Made by a program: the position numbers and the translations under genes | Part shown: one piece after another, positions 15,209-23,849 of the stretch | Numbering within the stretch: the stretch's first letter is position 1 | How the letters are laid out: each line of letters begins with the position of its first letter | Notes under the pieces: generated by a model | The model's database searches: none | What the model was told of the DNA's origin: nothing | What the model saw: only the letters and a program-made list of their open reading frames with translations | DNA from: Streptomyces sp. PsTaAH-137 | GTDB lineage: Bacteria > Actinomycetota > Actinomycetes > Streptomycetales > Streptomycetaceae | NCBI RefSeq assembly: GCF_003259365.1 | Contig: NZ_QLLY01000003.1 | Span: forward strand, 434,001-498,000 | Direction of reading: 5' to 3' | DNA: 64,000 nt

Positions 15209-18016
15209 TCAGTAGGCGCTGGGCAGGGTGCGCGGGCCCAGGTCGTCGCGGGCGGGCGGGGGCGCGAGCCGGACGGAGGCGCCGAGCACGGTCAGTCCGG
15301 ACTGGGCGACGACGACCGGTTCGAGGCTGACACCGACGACCTCGGGATGGTCGTCGACGAGCCGGGACACCCGCTGGAGCAGTTCCTCCAGGGCGGGCGT
15401 GTCCACGGGGGCGGCGCCGCGCCAGCCGAACAGGATCGGGGCCGTCTTGATCGAGCGGACGACCGCCTGGGCGTCGCGGTCGGTCACCGGGATCAGGCGG
15501 TGCGCGGTGTCGCCGAGCAGTTCGGACGGGGCGCCGGCCAGGCCGAAGGAGAGCACGGCCCCGGCGGCCGGGTCGATGACGGCGCGGACGACGGTGTCGA
15601 CGCCGCGCGGTGCCATGGCCTGGACGACGGGCCGCAGTTCGGCGGGCCTGCCGAGCCGGTCGGTGAGGTCTTCGTAGGCGCGGCGCAGATCGTCCTCGTC
15701 GGCGAGGTCGAGGCGGACGCCGCCGAGGTCGGCGCGGTGCCGCAGATGCGGGGCGGTCGTCTTCAGGGCCACCGGGTAGCCGAGCGTGCGGGCGGCCTCG
15801 GCGGCCCGGTCGGCGTCGGGCGCGGGCAGGGTCGGGCGGACGTCGACCCCGTAGAGGGCGAGCAGGTCGCGGGCGTCCTCGGGGGCGAGGTCGGTGCCGC
15901 GCGGGTCGTCCTCCTTGGCGAGCAGCCCGGTGATGAGGGCCGCGGCGGCCTGCTCGTCGACGCGGTCGAACTCGGGCACCTTGCCGGGCTCCGCAGCCTC
16001 GCGCCGCCACTGGGCGTACTTCGCGGCTTGGGAGAGGGCGCGGACGGCGCGCTCGGCCGCGGGGTAGGCGGGGATGAGGCGCGGGGCGCCCTCCGGGGTC
16101 CCGGCGGTCGCGGGGGTGGGCAGGGTCGGGGCGTTGGGGCCGGTGCTGGTCGCGGCGGAGAGCGCTTCGGCGAGGCCGCCGAGCTCGACGTGGACGACGA
16201 GCACAGTCTTGGTGGGGGCGGTGGCGGCGGCCGCGCTCAGGGCGGCGGCCAGTTCGGCGTCCCCGGTCGGGTCCTCCCCCACCACCGGCATCGCGGTGAC
16301 GACGACGGCGTCTGTCTTGTCGTCGGCCAGCGCCTCCTCCAGGGCGGCCCGGAAGTCCGCCGCGGAGGCCTGGGTGGTGAGGTCGCGCGGTGTCTTGGGC
16401 CGCAGTCCCTCTGAGAGCGCGACGTCGTAGGTGAGCAGTCCGAGCGACTCCGAGTTGCCCAGGATGGCGACGCGCGGTCCCGCGGGCAGCGGCTGGCGTG
16501 CCAGCAGGAGTCCGGCGTCGACGAGTTCGGTGATCGTGTCGACGCGGATGACACCCGCCTGGCGCAGCAGGGCGGAGACGGTGGCGTAGGGCAGGCGCGT
16601 GGCACGGACGGCGTGCCCGGTCGGCGCAATGCCGCTGTGTCGGGCGCCCTGGACGACCACCAGCGGCTTGGCGGCCGCCGTGCGGCGGGCGAGGCGGGTG
16701 AACTTGCGCGGGTTGCCGATCGATTCGAGGTACATCAGGGCGACGTCGGTGTCCGCGTCGTCGTACCAGTACTGCAGGACGTCGTTGCCGGAGACGTCGG
16801 CGCGGTTGCCCGCCGAGACGAACGTGGAGACGCCGGTGACCCCCGTGACGCCGCCGCCCCTGCGGTGCAGCCGGGCCAGCAGGGCGATGCCGATGGCGCC
16901 GGACTGGGCGAACAGGCCGATGCGTCCGGCGCGGGGCATCTCGGGGGCGAGCGAGGCATTGAGCCGTACCTCGGGCGAGGTGTTGACGATCCCGAAGGCG
17001 TTCGGCCCGATGATGCGCATCCCGTAGGTGCGTGCCTGGCGGACGAGTTCGCGCTGGCGCTCGCGGCCCTCGGCGCCGCTCTCGGCGTATCCGGCGGACA
17101 CGACGACCAGGCCCTGCACCCCGCGCGCGCCGCACTCGGCGACGACCTCGGGGACCTGCGGCGCGGGCACGGCGACGACGGCCAGGTCCACGGCCTCGGC
17201 CGGATCGATGTCCACGACGGAGCGGTGGGCGGGCACCCCGTCCACATCGGTGAGGTCGGCGGGGAACTCCTTGTTGACGGCGTAGAGGCGGCCGGTGAAC
17301 CCGGCGTCCTTCAGGTTGCCGAGAACGCTGCGGCCCACTCCTCCGGCCGTGCGTCCCACGCCGATCACGGCGACGGAGCCGGGGGCGAGCAGGCGGTGCA
17401 CGGAGCGGGCCTCGGCGCGCTGCTCACGCGCGTGCTGCACGGCGAGGGACGCCTCGGTGGGCTCGATGTCGAACTCCAGGCGGACGACGCCGTCCTCGAA
17501 GCTGCGCTTCTGCGTGTACCCGGCGTCCCGGAACACCTTGATCATCTTGGTGTTGGCGGGCAGCACCTCGGCGGCGAACCGGCGGATGCCGCGCTCGCGC
17601 GCGACGGCCGCGATGTGCTCCAGGAGAGCGGAGGCGACTCCACGCCCCTGGTGGGCGTCCTGCACCAGGAAGGCGACCTCGGCCTCGTCGGCCGGGGCGG
17701 AGGCGGGCATCCCTTGCGCGTTGATCCGGTCGTAGCGGACCGTCGCGATGAACTCGCCGCCCACCGTGGCCGCGAGGCCGACCCGGTCCACGTAGTCGTG
17801 ATGGGTGAAGCGGTGCACGTCCTTGGCGGACAGCCGGGGGTAGGGCGCGAAGAAGCGGTAGTACTTCGACTCGTCCGAGACCTGCTCGTAGAAGCTGGTC
17901 AGCCGCTCGGCGTCCGCGGTGGTGATGGGCCTGATCCGGGCGGTGCCGCCGTCGCGCAGCACCACGTCGGCCTCCCAGTGGGCGGGGTAGGCGTGCCGGT
18001 CCGACGGGGTCTCCAT
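15209..18016 (-). CDS. patA: GNAT acetyltransferase / ADP-forming acyl-CoA synthetase fusion (PatA type)
   Basis: A 935-residue fusion. An N-terminal GNAT domain (about 1-185) has the acetyl-CoA motif VAFLVQDAHQGRGVAS. A CoA-binding Rossmann domain follows (SVAVIGVGRTAGGVG, about 208), then succinyl-CoA-ligase-like domains (LFAQSGAIGIALL; PTGHAVRATRLP near the usual phospho-His) and a C-terminal ATP-grasp domain. This GNAT-first order is that of S. lividans PatA, reported to acetylate acyl-CoA synthetases; enterobacterial Pat has the reverse order. Role inferred: lysine acetylation control of acetate/acetoacetate activation. The ATG at 18016 gives a clean GNAT start. Confidence 0.9.
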   Translation of the reverse strand: METPSDRHAYPAHWEADVVLRDGGTARIRPITTADAERLTSFYEQVSDESKYYRFFAPYPRLSAKDVHRFTHHDYVDRVGLAATVGGEFIATVRYDRINAQGMPASAPADEAEVAFLVQDAHQGRGVASALLEHIAAVARERGIRRFAAEVLPANTKMIKVFRDAGYTQKRSFEDGVVRLEFDIEPTEASLAVQHAREQRAEARSVHRLLAPGSVAVIGVGRTAGGVGRSVLGNLKDAGFTGRLYAVNKEFPADLTDVDGVPAHRSVVDIDPAEAVDLAVVAVPAPQVPEVVAECGARGVQGLVVVSAGYAESGAEGRERQRELVRQARTYGMRIIGPNAFGIVNTSPEVRLNASLAPEMPRAGRIGLFAQSGAIGIALLARLHRRGGGVTGVTGVSTFVSAGNRADVSGNDVLQYWYDDADTDVALMYLESIGNPRKFTRLARRTAAAKPLVVVQGARHSGIAPTGHAVRATRLPYATVSALLRQAGVIRVDTITELVDAGLLLARQPLPAGPRVAILGNSESLGLLTYDVALSEGLRPKTPRDLTTQASAADFRAALEEALADDKTDAVVVTAMPVVGEDPTGDAELAAALSAAAATAPTKTVLVVHVELGGLAEALSAATSTGPNAPTLPTPATAGTPEGAPRLIPAYPAAERAVRALSQAAKYAQWRREAAEPGKVPEFDRVDEQAAAALITGLLAKEDDPRGTDLAPEDARDLLALYGVDVRPTLPAPDADRAAEAARTLGYPVALKTTAPHLRHRADLGGVRLDLADEDDLRRAYEDLTDRLGRPAELRPVVQAMAPRGVDTVVRAVIDPAAGAVLSFGLAGAPSELLGDTAHRLIPVTDRDAQAVVRSIKTAPILFGWRGAAPVDTPALEELLQRVSRLVDDHPEVVGVSLEPVVVAQSGLTVLGASVRLAPPPARDDLGPRTLPSAY

Positions 18017-18214
18017 GCGGCAAGGGTAGGGCCGACCGCCGGCTTGCGGAGAGGTGCGTGTCGTCGTCGCACGGGTCGCGGCCCGCGCGCGTGGGAGGCA
18101 GGCTGAAGGAGGCCGGAGGGCCGTGCGCGACGGGACGTGGGTTCGCGTCGAGCACGGGTCACGGTGTGTGAGAATGGTCTAGACAACTGTGAGACACCTG
18201 AAGGGCAGCATCAC

Positions 18215-18496
18215 ATGGCTGAGCGCCGCGTCAACGTCGGCTGGGCCGAGGGCCTCCACGCCCGTCCCGCCTCCATCTTCGTCCGCGCGGCCACGGCGGC
18301 CGGCGTCCCCGTGACGATCGCCAAGGCCGACGGCAACCCCGTCAACGCCGCCTCGATGCTCGCAGTGCTGGGCCTGGGCGCCCAGGGCGGCGAGGAGATC
18401 GTCCTGGCCTCCGACGCCGAGGGCGCGGACGCCGCGCTCGACCGGCTGGCCAAGCTGGTCGCCGAGGGTCTCGACGAGCTTCCCGAGACCGTCTGA
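18215..18496 (+). CDS. ptsH: Phosphocarrier protein HPr
   Basis: A 93-residue HPr of the phosphotransferase system, accepting phosphate from enzyme I at His15 (GLHARPAS) and passing it to EIIA. The regulatory serine of Gram-positive HPr corresponds to Ser47 in NAASMLAVLGLG; the surrounding sequence differs from the KSIMGVMSL type of Firmicutes. The ATG at 18215 has AAGGG upstream, and the open frame from 18137 is not conserved. It is monocistronic, bounded by a strong intrinsic terminator and divergent from patA. Confidence 0.95.
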   Translation: MAERRVNVGWAEGLHARPASIFVRAATAAGVPVTIAKADGNPVNAASMLAVLGLGAQGGEEIVLASDAEGADAALDRLAKLVAEGLDELPETV

Positions 18497-18510
18497 GCCA
18501 CGGCACCTTT

Positions 18511-18559
18511 CGACGGAGCCGCGCGTTTCTCTCCGGAGCGCGCGGCTCCGTCGTTTTTT
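18511..18559 (+). terminator. Intrinsic terminator of ptsH
   Basis: A perfect 15-bp stem (CGACGGAGCCGCGCG and complement) with a 13-nt loop is followed at once by six T. It is one of the few textbook rho-independent terminators in the window. Confidence 0.92.
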
Positions 18560-18722
18560 GTCGCGACGGCACCGCACACCTTTCCCGCGCTCGCCGAATT
18601 CGGCACACAGCAGAAAGCGCAGGGGAAATTGACCGCACCGAACGCGAGGCGAATAAGGGCATCAGAAAACAGCCCGCGACCCATTCCGCGAATAGTGCAC
18701 TTCTTTGTATACGGCTCCCCTG
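18560..18722. other. Short AT-richer gap between ptsH and GntR gene
   Basis: No gene. It is richer in A/T than its surroundings, with TTGACC at 18629-18634 followed 17 bp later by AATAAG. That is a weak plus-strand promoter-like pair, which would read antisense into the GntR gene. Confidence 0.3.
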
Positions 18723-19409
18723 TTAATGCTGGAGCCCCGCCGTGTTTACGGGATGTTGCGAAGTCCTCACACGGTCACCCGCTCGCGGGACGCGCAGTCG
18801 GTGGACCGCCGTCGCGCGCTCGGTGTGCTGGGCCGTCAGAGCGCGGGCCCGCTCGGCGTCGCCGCGGGCCACGGCGTCGACGATGGCCCCGTGCTCGGCC
18901 CAGGACTCGGCCGGCCGGGGCGGGGTCTCGACCGCGTACATCCAGGCGATCTTGTGCCGCAGCTGGGTGAGCAGGGTGATCAGACCGGGGCTGCCGGAGG
19001 CCTGGGCGAGCGTCTCGTGGAACCAGCCGCCCAGGGAGCGCAGATCCTCGTTCTGCCCCCGCCTGGAGCGCTCCTGGCCCAGCCTGACCAGGCCGCGCAG
19101 CACTTTGAGGTGGGCCTCGGTGCGGCGCTGGGCCGCGCGGGCGGCGCCCAGCGGTTCGAGCAGCATGCGGATCTCCAGGAGGTCGGCGGCCTCCTGCTCG
19201 GTGGGCTCGGCGACGCACGCGCCCGCGTGCCGCCGGGTGACGACGAACCCCTCCGCCTCCAGGGTGCGCAGCGCCTCACGGACCGGGACGCGCGAGACGC
19301 CGTAGCGCCGCGCGAGCAGTTCCTCGGTGAGCCTGCCGCCGCGCTCGTAGACACCCGCGACGATGTCGTCGCGGATCGCCGTGCATACCGAGTGCGCGGG
19401 AATGCGCAT
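18723..19409 (-). CDS. GntR/FadR-family transcriptional regulator (FCD domain)
   Basis: A 228-residue regulator with an N-terminal winged helix (about 5-70; LTEELLARRYGVSRVPVREALRTLEAEGFVV) and a C-terminal all-helical FCD ligand domain (about 80-205). FCD metal-binding histidines are plausible in WFHETL and EHGAIVDAVARGD. The effector is unknown; FCD members bind organic acids, often with a metal. The ATG at 19409 follows GGAGG. Three phased TTGAC repeats lie 40-85 bp upstream. Confidence 0.92.
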   Translation of the reverse strand: MRIPAHSVCTAIRDDIVAGVYERGGRLTEELLARRYGVSRVPVREALRTLEAEGFVVTRRHAGACVAEPTEQEAADLLEIRMLLEPLGAARAAQRRTEAHLKVLRGLVRLGQERSRRGQNEDLRSLGGWFHETLAQASGSPGLITLLTQLRHKIAWMYAVETPPRPAESWAEHGAIVDAVARGDAERARALTAQHTERATAVHRLRVPRAGDRVRTSQHPVNTAGLQH

Positions 19410-19448
19410 GACCCGACCTCCGCCTTAATCCCCGCGAAACGCGGTCGA

Positions 19449-19494
19449 TTGACGCCCGTACAAGCACGATTGACCGACGGTCGGCGCGCTTGAC
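19449..19494. promoter_or_regulatory. Three phased TTGAC direct repeats
   Basis: TTGAC occurs at 19449-19453, 19470-19474 and 19490-19494, i.e. at 21 and 20 bp intervals (about two helical turns). The last two extend to TTGACCGA. They lie just upstream of the GntR start, so autoregulation is a possibility. Confidence 0.35.
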
Positions 19495-19590
19495 CGATGA
19501 CTCTATTCCACCGCGCTTGAATTTCCGACGGCAGGCCGGAATCCAGGGATATTTTTTGGACACCGGGGCGCTGCTCAGGACAGGCGACAC

Positions 19591-19621
19591 GAAAGCCCCG
19601 GCTCGATGAGCCGGGGCTTTC
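19591..19621 (-). terminator. Terminator of the M23 peptidase gene
   Basis: A perfect 14-bp stem GAAAGCCCCGGCTC with a 3-nt loop begins 26 nt past the peptidase stop codon. Confidence 0.85.
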
Positions 19622-19646
19622 GGAGGTACGTCGGGCGCGGGTGCCG

Positions 19647-20435
19647 TCAGACGTTCACGCCGTGCGAGCGCAGGTACGCGACGGGGTCGATGTCCGAGCC
19701 GTAGTCGGGGCCGGTGCGGGCCTCGAAGTGGAGGTGCGGGCCCGTCACGTTGCCGGTGGCGCCGGAGAGGGCTATCTGCTGGCCCGGGGTGACCGACTGG
19801 CCGACGGAGACGCCGATGGAGGACAGGTGACCGTACTGGGTGTACGTACCGTCGTTCATCTTGATGACGATGTTGTTGCCGTAGGCGCCGCCCCAGCCGG
19901 CCTCGACGACGGTGCCGGAGCCCACGGCGTGCACCGCGGTGCCGCTGGCGGCGTGGAAGTCGATGCCCGTGTGGCTGCCGGAGGACCACAGGCCGCTGCT
20001 GGCCTTGTAGGCGGTGGAGACGTACGAGCCGGAGATGGGCGCCACGAAGGAGTTGAGGCGCTTGCGCTCGGCCTCACGGGCGGCGCGCTCCTTGGCCTCG
20101 CGCTCCTTCTTGGCCTTCTCCTCGGCCTTGCGCTTGGCCTCCTCGGCCCGCTTCTTGGCCTCGGCCTCCGCCTTCTTCTTCGCGGCGGCCGCGTCGGCGG
20201 CCTTCTTCTGGGCGGTGGCCTGGGCGTCGATCTGGTCGGCGAGGGAGTCGCCGATGGAGATGGCCTGCGTCAGGTTGTTCTGCTGCGGGGACGCGGTGTC
20301 CGCGGCGAGCGCGGGGACGGCGAGGCCGCCGACGACACCGGTCGTGGTGAGCGCGGCGACACTCGCGACCTGCACGGAGGTACGCGTGATGCGGCTCGGA
20401 CGACGGTGCTTCCCGGTGGCACGGGTGAACGCCAT
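19647..20435 (-). CDS. Secreted M23 family metallopeptidase (LytM type)
   Basis: A 262-residue cell-wall hydrolase. An N-terminal signal peptide with twin basic residues ends near AVPALAAD (about 45). A long Lys/Ala/Glu coiled coil follows (about 75-130), then the M23 domain (about 135-262) with the zinc motifs HTGIDFH and HLHFE and a GHLSS strand. Predicted to cut peptidoglycan cross-bridges during growth or spore germination. A c-di-AMP riboswitch in its leader links it to the Streptomyces cell-wall hydrolases (rpfA/swl group) known to be so controlled. The ATG at 20435 follows GGAAAGGA. Confidence 0.92.
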   Translation of the reverse strand: MAFTRATGKHRRPSRITRTSVQVASVAALTTTGVVGGLAVPALAADTASPQQNNLTQAISIGDSLADQIDAQATAQKKAADAAAAKKKAEAEAKKRAEEAKRKAEEKAKKEREAKERAAREAERKRLNSFVAPISGSYVSTAYKASSGLWSSGSHTGIDFHAASGTAVHAVGSGTVVEAGWGGAYGNNIVIKMNDGTYTQYGHLSSIGVSVGQSVTPGQQIALSGATGNVTGPHLHFEARTGPDYGSDIDPVAYLRSHGVNV

Positions 20436-20447
20436 GGAGAGGCTGAT

Positions 20448-20600
20448 CCTTTCCTTCCCTCTCGCCTACCGGGTTAGCTGACGGGTTCGGAGCAGGAAGG
20501 TCTCCTACGGGCCACTCCCTCGCGGAAGGAGCCCGATTCACCCCAGGGACTGCGGTGGGTCCCCGGCTCCCCCGGCTCGCGCCTTGGGGGACTCGGCGAT
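20448..20600 (-). ncRNA. Cyclic di-AMP riboswitch (ydaO/yuaA type)
   Basis: On the minus strand the leader carries the hallmarks of this aptamer. In order these are a GC stem with GGGGACCC, the loop GGGGTGAATCGG (near 20530), the CCCGTAGGAG/CTTCCTGCTCCG arm, CCCGTCAGCTAACCCGG and the closing GGTAGGCGAGAGGGAAGG (near 20455-20470). It ends about 15 nt before the peptidase start, so ligand binding could govern either elongation or ribosome access. Known biology: c-di-AMP turns such genes off. Boundaries are approximate. Confidence 0.88.
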
Positions 20601-20651
20601 GGCTGTCCGGTGACGCGGGCGCGGCACTGGTGCGGCGGACAGCCGGACCGA

Positions 20652-20680
20652 CGCTAAGCGGGACATCTTTTAATCAACAA
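20652..20680 (-). promoter_or_regulatory. Candidate promoter of the riboswitch RNA
   Basis: Minus strand TTGTTG (20675-20680), 17 bp, TTAGCG (20652-20657). Start of transcription near 20645 would give a leader of about 210 nt covering the whole aptamer. Confidence 0.5.
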
Positions 20681-20800
20681 ACGGAACCCGGCTTTTGTCG
20701 CGCATGCCACAGGGCAGACAGGCAACCTCCGCAGCATTTCGGACATATGCGAAGCGAGGCGATCACGCTTGCTCACGTGAGGGACATCACGGACACGACC

Positions 20801-20833
20801 GAGCCCCGGCGACCTCATGGGTCACCGGGGCTC
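20801..20833 (-). terminator. Terminator of the M16 peptidase operon
   Basis: A 14-bp stem (GAGCCCCGGCGACC with one G-T pair) and a 5-nt loop, about 30 nt past the second M16 gene. Confidence 0.8.
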
Positions 20834-20861
20834 CGGGGCGGTGCGGCGCGGGGCGTCCCGA

Positions 20862-22250
20862 TCAGCCGGTGACCACGGTCACCTCGCCGATGCCGAGCGC
20901 CCTGACCGGCTCCTCGATCTTCGCGGCGTCACCCACGAGGATCGTCACCAGGCGGTCCGCCGGGAAGGCGCTCACGACCGCCGCCGTGGCCTCCACGGTG
21001 CCCGTCTCGGCGAGCTGCCGGTACAAGCGGGCCTGGAAGTCGTCGGGCAGGTGCTGCTCGACCTGGTCGGCGAGGGTGCCCGCGACGTTCGCCGCGGTCT
21101 CGAACTTGAGCGGGGCGACGCCCACCAGGTTCTGCACGGCCGTGTCCCGCTCGGCGTCCGTCAGGCCCTCCGCGGCCAGCGTGCGCAGCACCTTCCACAG
21201 GTCGTCGAGCGCCGGGCCGGTGTTCGGGGTGTCGACGGAACCGCTGATGGCGAGCATCGCGGCGCCCGTCCCGTCCGGCGCGGAGCGCAGCACCTGCGCG
21301 AAGGACCGCACTCCGTAGGTGTAGCCCTTCTCCTCGCGCAGGACCCGGTCCAGGCGCGAGGTGAGGGTGCCGCCCAGGCAGTACGTGCCGAGGATCTGCG
21401 CGGCCCACACCCGGTCGTGCTTGTCGGGTCCGATGCGGCCGATCAGCAGCTGCGTCTGCACGGCACCCGGGCGGTCCACGATGACGACACGGCCGGTGTC
21501 GTCGGCCGTGACGGGCGGCACGGGGCGCGCCTCCGCCGTGTTCCCGGTCCAGGCGCCGAGCGTGTCGGCGAGCAGGCCGTCGAGGTCGACGCCGGTGAGG
21601 TCGCCCACCACCACGGCGGTGGCGGTGGCCGGGCGTACGTGCTTCTCGTAGAAGGCGCGTACGGCCGCCGCGTCGATGGCGGCGACGGTCTCCTCGGTGC
21701 CCTGGCGCGGGCGCGACATGCGGGCGTCGGCCGGGAAGAGCTGCTTGGAGAGCTCCTTGGCGGCGCGGCGGGCCGGACTGGCGCTCTCGTGCGGGATCTC
21801 GTCGAGCCGGTTGGCCACCAGGCGCTCGATCTCGCTGTCGGCGAAGGCGGGCGCCCGCAGGGCGTCGGCGAACAGCGCGAGGCCCTTGGGGAGCCGGGAG
21901 ACCGGCACTTCGAGGGAGACCCGGACGCCGGGGTGGTCGGCGTGCGCGTCCAGGGTGGCGCCGGCCCGCTCCAGCTCGGCCGCGAACTCCTCCGCGGAGT
22001 GCTTGTCCGTGCCCTCGTTGAAGGCGCGCGCCATGATCGTGGCGACTCCGTCGAGGCCCTGGGGCTCGGCCTCCAGGGGCGCCTCCAGATTGACCTCCAC
22101 GGCGACGACCTGCTGGCCGGGGCGGTGGCAGTGCAGGACGGTCAGGCCGTTGCCGAGCGCGCCGCGCTGCGGGGCGGGGAACGCCCACGGCTTGGCCGCA
22201 CCGGGCTGCGGCTGCGGGTGGAAGTCCATGCTCGCGAGCTGCTCGGTCAC
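20862..22250 (-). CDS. M16 family protein, likely non-catalytic subunit
   Basis: A 462-residue pitrilysin-fold protein. The place where active members have HxxEH reads LDGVATIMARAFNEG, so the zinc site is absent. The Arg/Tyr pair typical of the partner subunit is present in SRLDRVLREEKGYTYGVRS. It starts at GTG 22250, overlapping the stop of the upstream M16 gene by 4 nt (GTGA), so the two are coupled and probably form a heterodimer like mitochondrial processing peptidase. Substrate unknown. Confidence 0.9.
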   Translation of the reverse strand: MTEQLASMDFHPQPQPGAAKPWAFPAPQRGALGNGLTVLHCHRPGQQVVAVEVNLEAPLEAEPQGLDGVATIMARAFNEGTDKHSAEEFAAELERAGATLDAHADHPGVRVSLEVPVSRLPKGLALFADALRAPAFADSEIERLVANRLDEIPHESASPARRAAKELSKQLFPADARMSRPRQGTEETVAAIDAAAVRAFYEKHVRPATATAVVVGDLTGVDLDGLLADTLGAWTGNTAEARPVPPVTADDTGRVVIVDRPGAVQTQLLIGRIGPDKHDRVWAAQILGTYCLGGTLTSRLDRVLREEKGYTYGVRSFAQVLRSAPDGTGAAMLAISGSVDTPNTGPALDDLWKVLRTLAAEGLTDAERDTAVQNLVGVAPLKFETAANVAGTLADQVEQHLPDDFQARLYRQLAETGTVEATAAVVSAFPADRLVTILVGDAAKIEEPVRALGIGEVTVVTG

Positions 22251-23602
22251 TGGCCCGCCTCCTCGTCGATCGCTGCGGTCTCGTCGTCGGCCTCGGCGGG
22301 GCCCGTGGGCTCGTACACCAGGACCGCGCGGTTGTCGGGCCGCAGGCGCGCCTTGGCGATCTCCTGGACCTCCTCGGCGGTCACGTCGAGAACGCGGCCC
22401 ACGGCGGTGAGGGCGAGCTGTGGGTCGCCGAAGAGCACGGCGAAGCGGCACAGTTCGTCGGCGCGGCCCGCCACGGTGCCGAGCCGGTCCAGCCACTCGC
22501 GCTCCAACTGGGCCTGCGCGCGCTCCATTTCCTCGGGGCTCGGGCCCTCCTCGGCGAACCGGGCCAGCTCCTCGTCGACGGCCGCCTCGATGACGGGCAC
22601 CTCGACGTCACCGGACGTCTTCACGTCCAGCCAGCCCAGGGAGGGCGCCCCGGCGAGCCGCAGCATCCCGAAGCCGGCGGCGACCGCGGTGCGGTCCCGT
22701 CGTACGAGGCGGTTGTACAGCCGTGAGGACTCGCCGCCGCCGAGCACGGTCAGGGCGAGGTCTGCGGCGTCACTCGCGCGCGTGCCGTCCGCGGGGAGCC
22801 GGTAGGCGGCCATCAGGGCGCGGGCCGGCACCTCCTCCTCGACGACCTCGCGCAGCTGCTCGCCGATGACGTCGGGCAGGGCGCCGTCGCGCGGGGCCGG
22901 CTTGCCGTCGTGGGCGGGGATGGAGCCGAAGTACTTCTCGATCCAGGCGAGCGTCTGCTCGGGATCGATGTCGCCGACCACGGAGAGCACCGCGTTGTTG
23001 GGCGCGTAGTACGTGCGGAAGAAGTTCCGCGCGTCCTCCAGGGTGGCGGCGTCCAGGTCGGCCATGGAGCCGATGGGCGTGTGGTGGTACGGGTGGCCCT
23101 CGGGGTACATGAGGGCGGTCAGCTTCTCGAAGGCGGTGCCGTACGGGACGTTGTCGTAGCGCTGCCTGCGCTCGTTCTTGACGACGTCGCGCTGGTTCTC
23201 CATCGACTCCTCGTCGAGGGCCGTCAGGAGCGAGCCCATGCGGTCGGCCTCCAGCCAGAGCGCGAGCTCCAGCTGGTGGGCGGGCATGGTCTCGAAGTAA
23301 TTCGTGCGCTCGAAGCTCGTCGTACCGTTGAGCGAACCGCCCGCGCCCTGGACCAGCTCGAAGTGGCCGTTGCCCGACACCTGCTGGGAGCCCTGGAACA
23401 TCAGGTGCTCGAAAAGGTGAGCCAGACCGGTACGGCCCTTGACCTCGTGGCGCGAGCCGACGTCGTACCAGAGGCAGACCGCCGCGACCGGGGTCAGGTG
23501 ATCCTCGGAGAGCACCACGCGCAGGCCGTTGGCCAGCCGGTGCTCGGTCGCTGTCAGGCCGCCGGAACCGGCCTCGGCGGTGGCCGTGTGACCCATGGGC
23601 AT
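22247..23602 (-). CDS. M16 family zinc peptidase, catalytic subunit
   Basis: A 451-residue M16 peptidase with an intact inverted zinc motif HLFEH in GLAHLFEHLMFQGS (about 64-77) and the downstream glutamate in ENQRDVVKNERRQ. No signal peptide, so cytoplasmic. The ATG at 23602 is preceded by AAGGGA; the open frame to 23788 is not conserved-looking. It is the first gene of a coupled pair with the non-catalytic M16 protein and divergent from parC. Confidence 0.92.
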   Translation of the reverse strand: MPMGHTATAEAGSGGLTATEHRLANGLRVVLSEDHLTPVAAVCLWYDVGSRHEVKGRTGLAHLFEHLMFQGSQQVSGNGHFELVQGAGGSLNGTTSFERTNYFETMPAHQLELALWLEADRMGSLLTALDEESMENQRDVVKNERRQRYDNVPYGTAFEKLTALMYPEGHPYHHTPIGSMADLDAATLEDARNFFRTYYAPNNAVLSVVGDIDPEQTLAWIEKYFGSIPAHDGKPAPRDGALPDVIGEQLREVVEEEVPARALMAAYRLPADGTRASDAADLALTVLGGGESSRLYNRLVRRDRTAVAAGFGMLRLAGAPSLGWLDVKTSGDVEVPVIEAAVDEELARFAEEGPSPEEMERAQAQLEREWLDRLGTVAGRADELCRFAVLFGDPQLALTAVGRVLDVTAEEVQEIAKARLRPDNRAVLVYEPTGPAEADDETAAIDEEAGQ

Positions 23603-23849
23603 GTACGTCCCTTCGATCGCGGAAAGTGCAGAAGTGCTGCCAGTCCTGCCACTGTATGCAAGCGTGCTGACACCTGGCGAAGTTCCCGCCCGGGGTACGC
23701 CGTGAGCGAGCACGCGACCCCCGGGAGAGCCCCGAACCGCACGGTACGGACGGGTCGCGAGCAGCGTTGTCAGTGGCGCGGTCCACAATGGTCCGCGACA
23801 GTCCCCGTTTCATGTACCCGTTCATGTTGGTGAAGGAGCCGCAGCAGCG

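Noticed and set aside
15123-17135. Arg/Pro-rich open frame within patA
   Set aside because: Same strand as patA but another frame; low-complexity composition typical of off-frame GC3-rich sequence.
18629-18657. TTGACC-N17-AATAAG as a small-RNA promoter
   Set aside because: The -10 is poor and nothing downstream on the plus strand forms a defined RNA or terminator.
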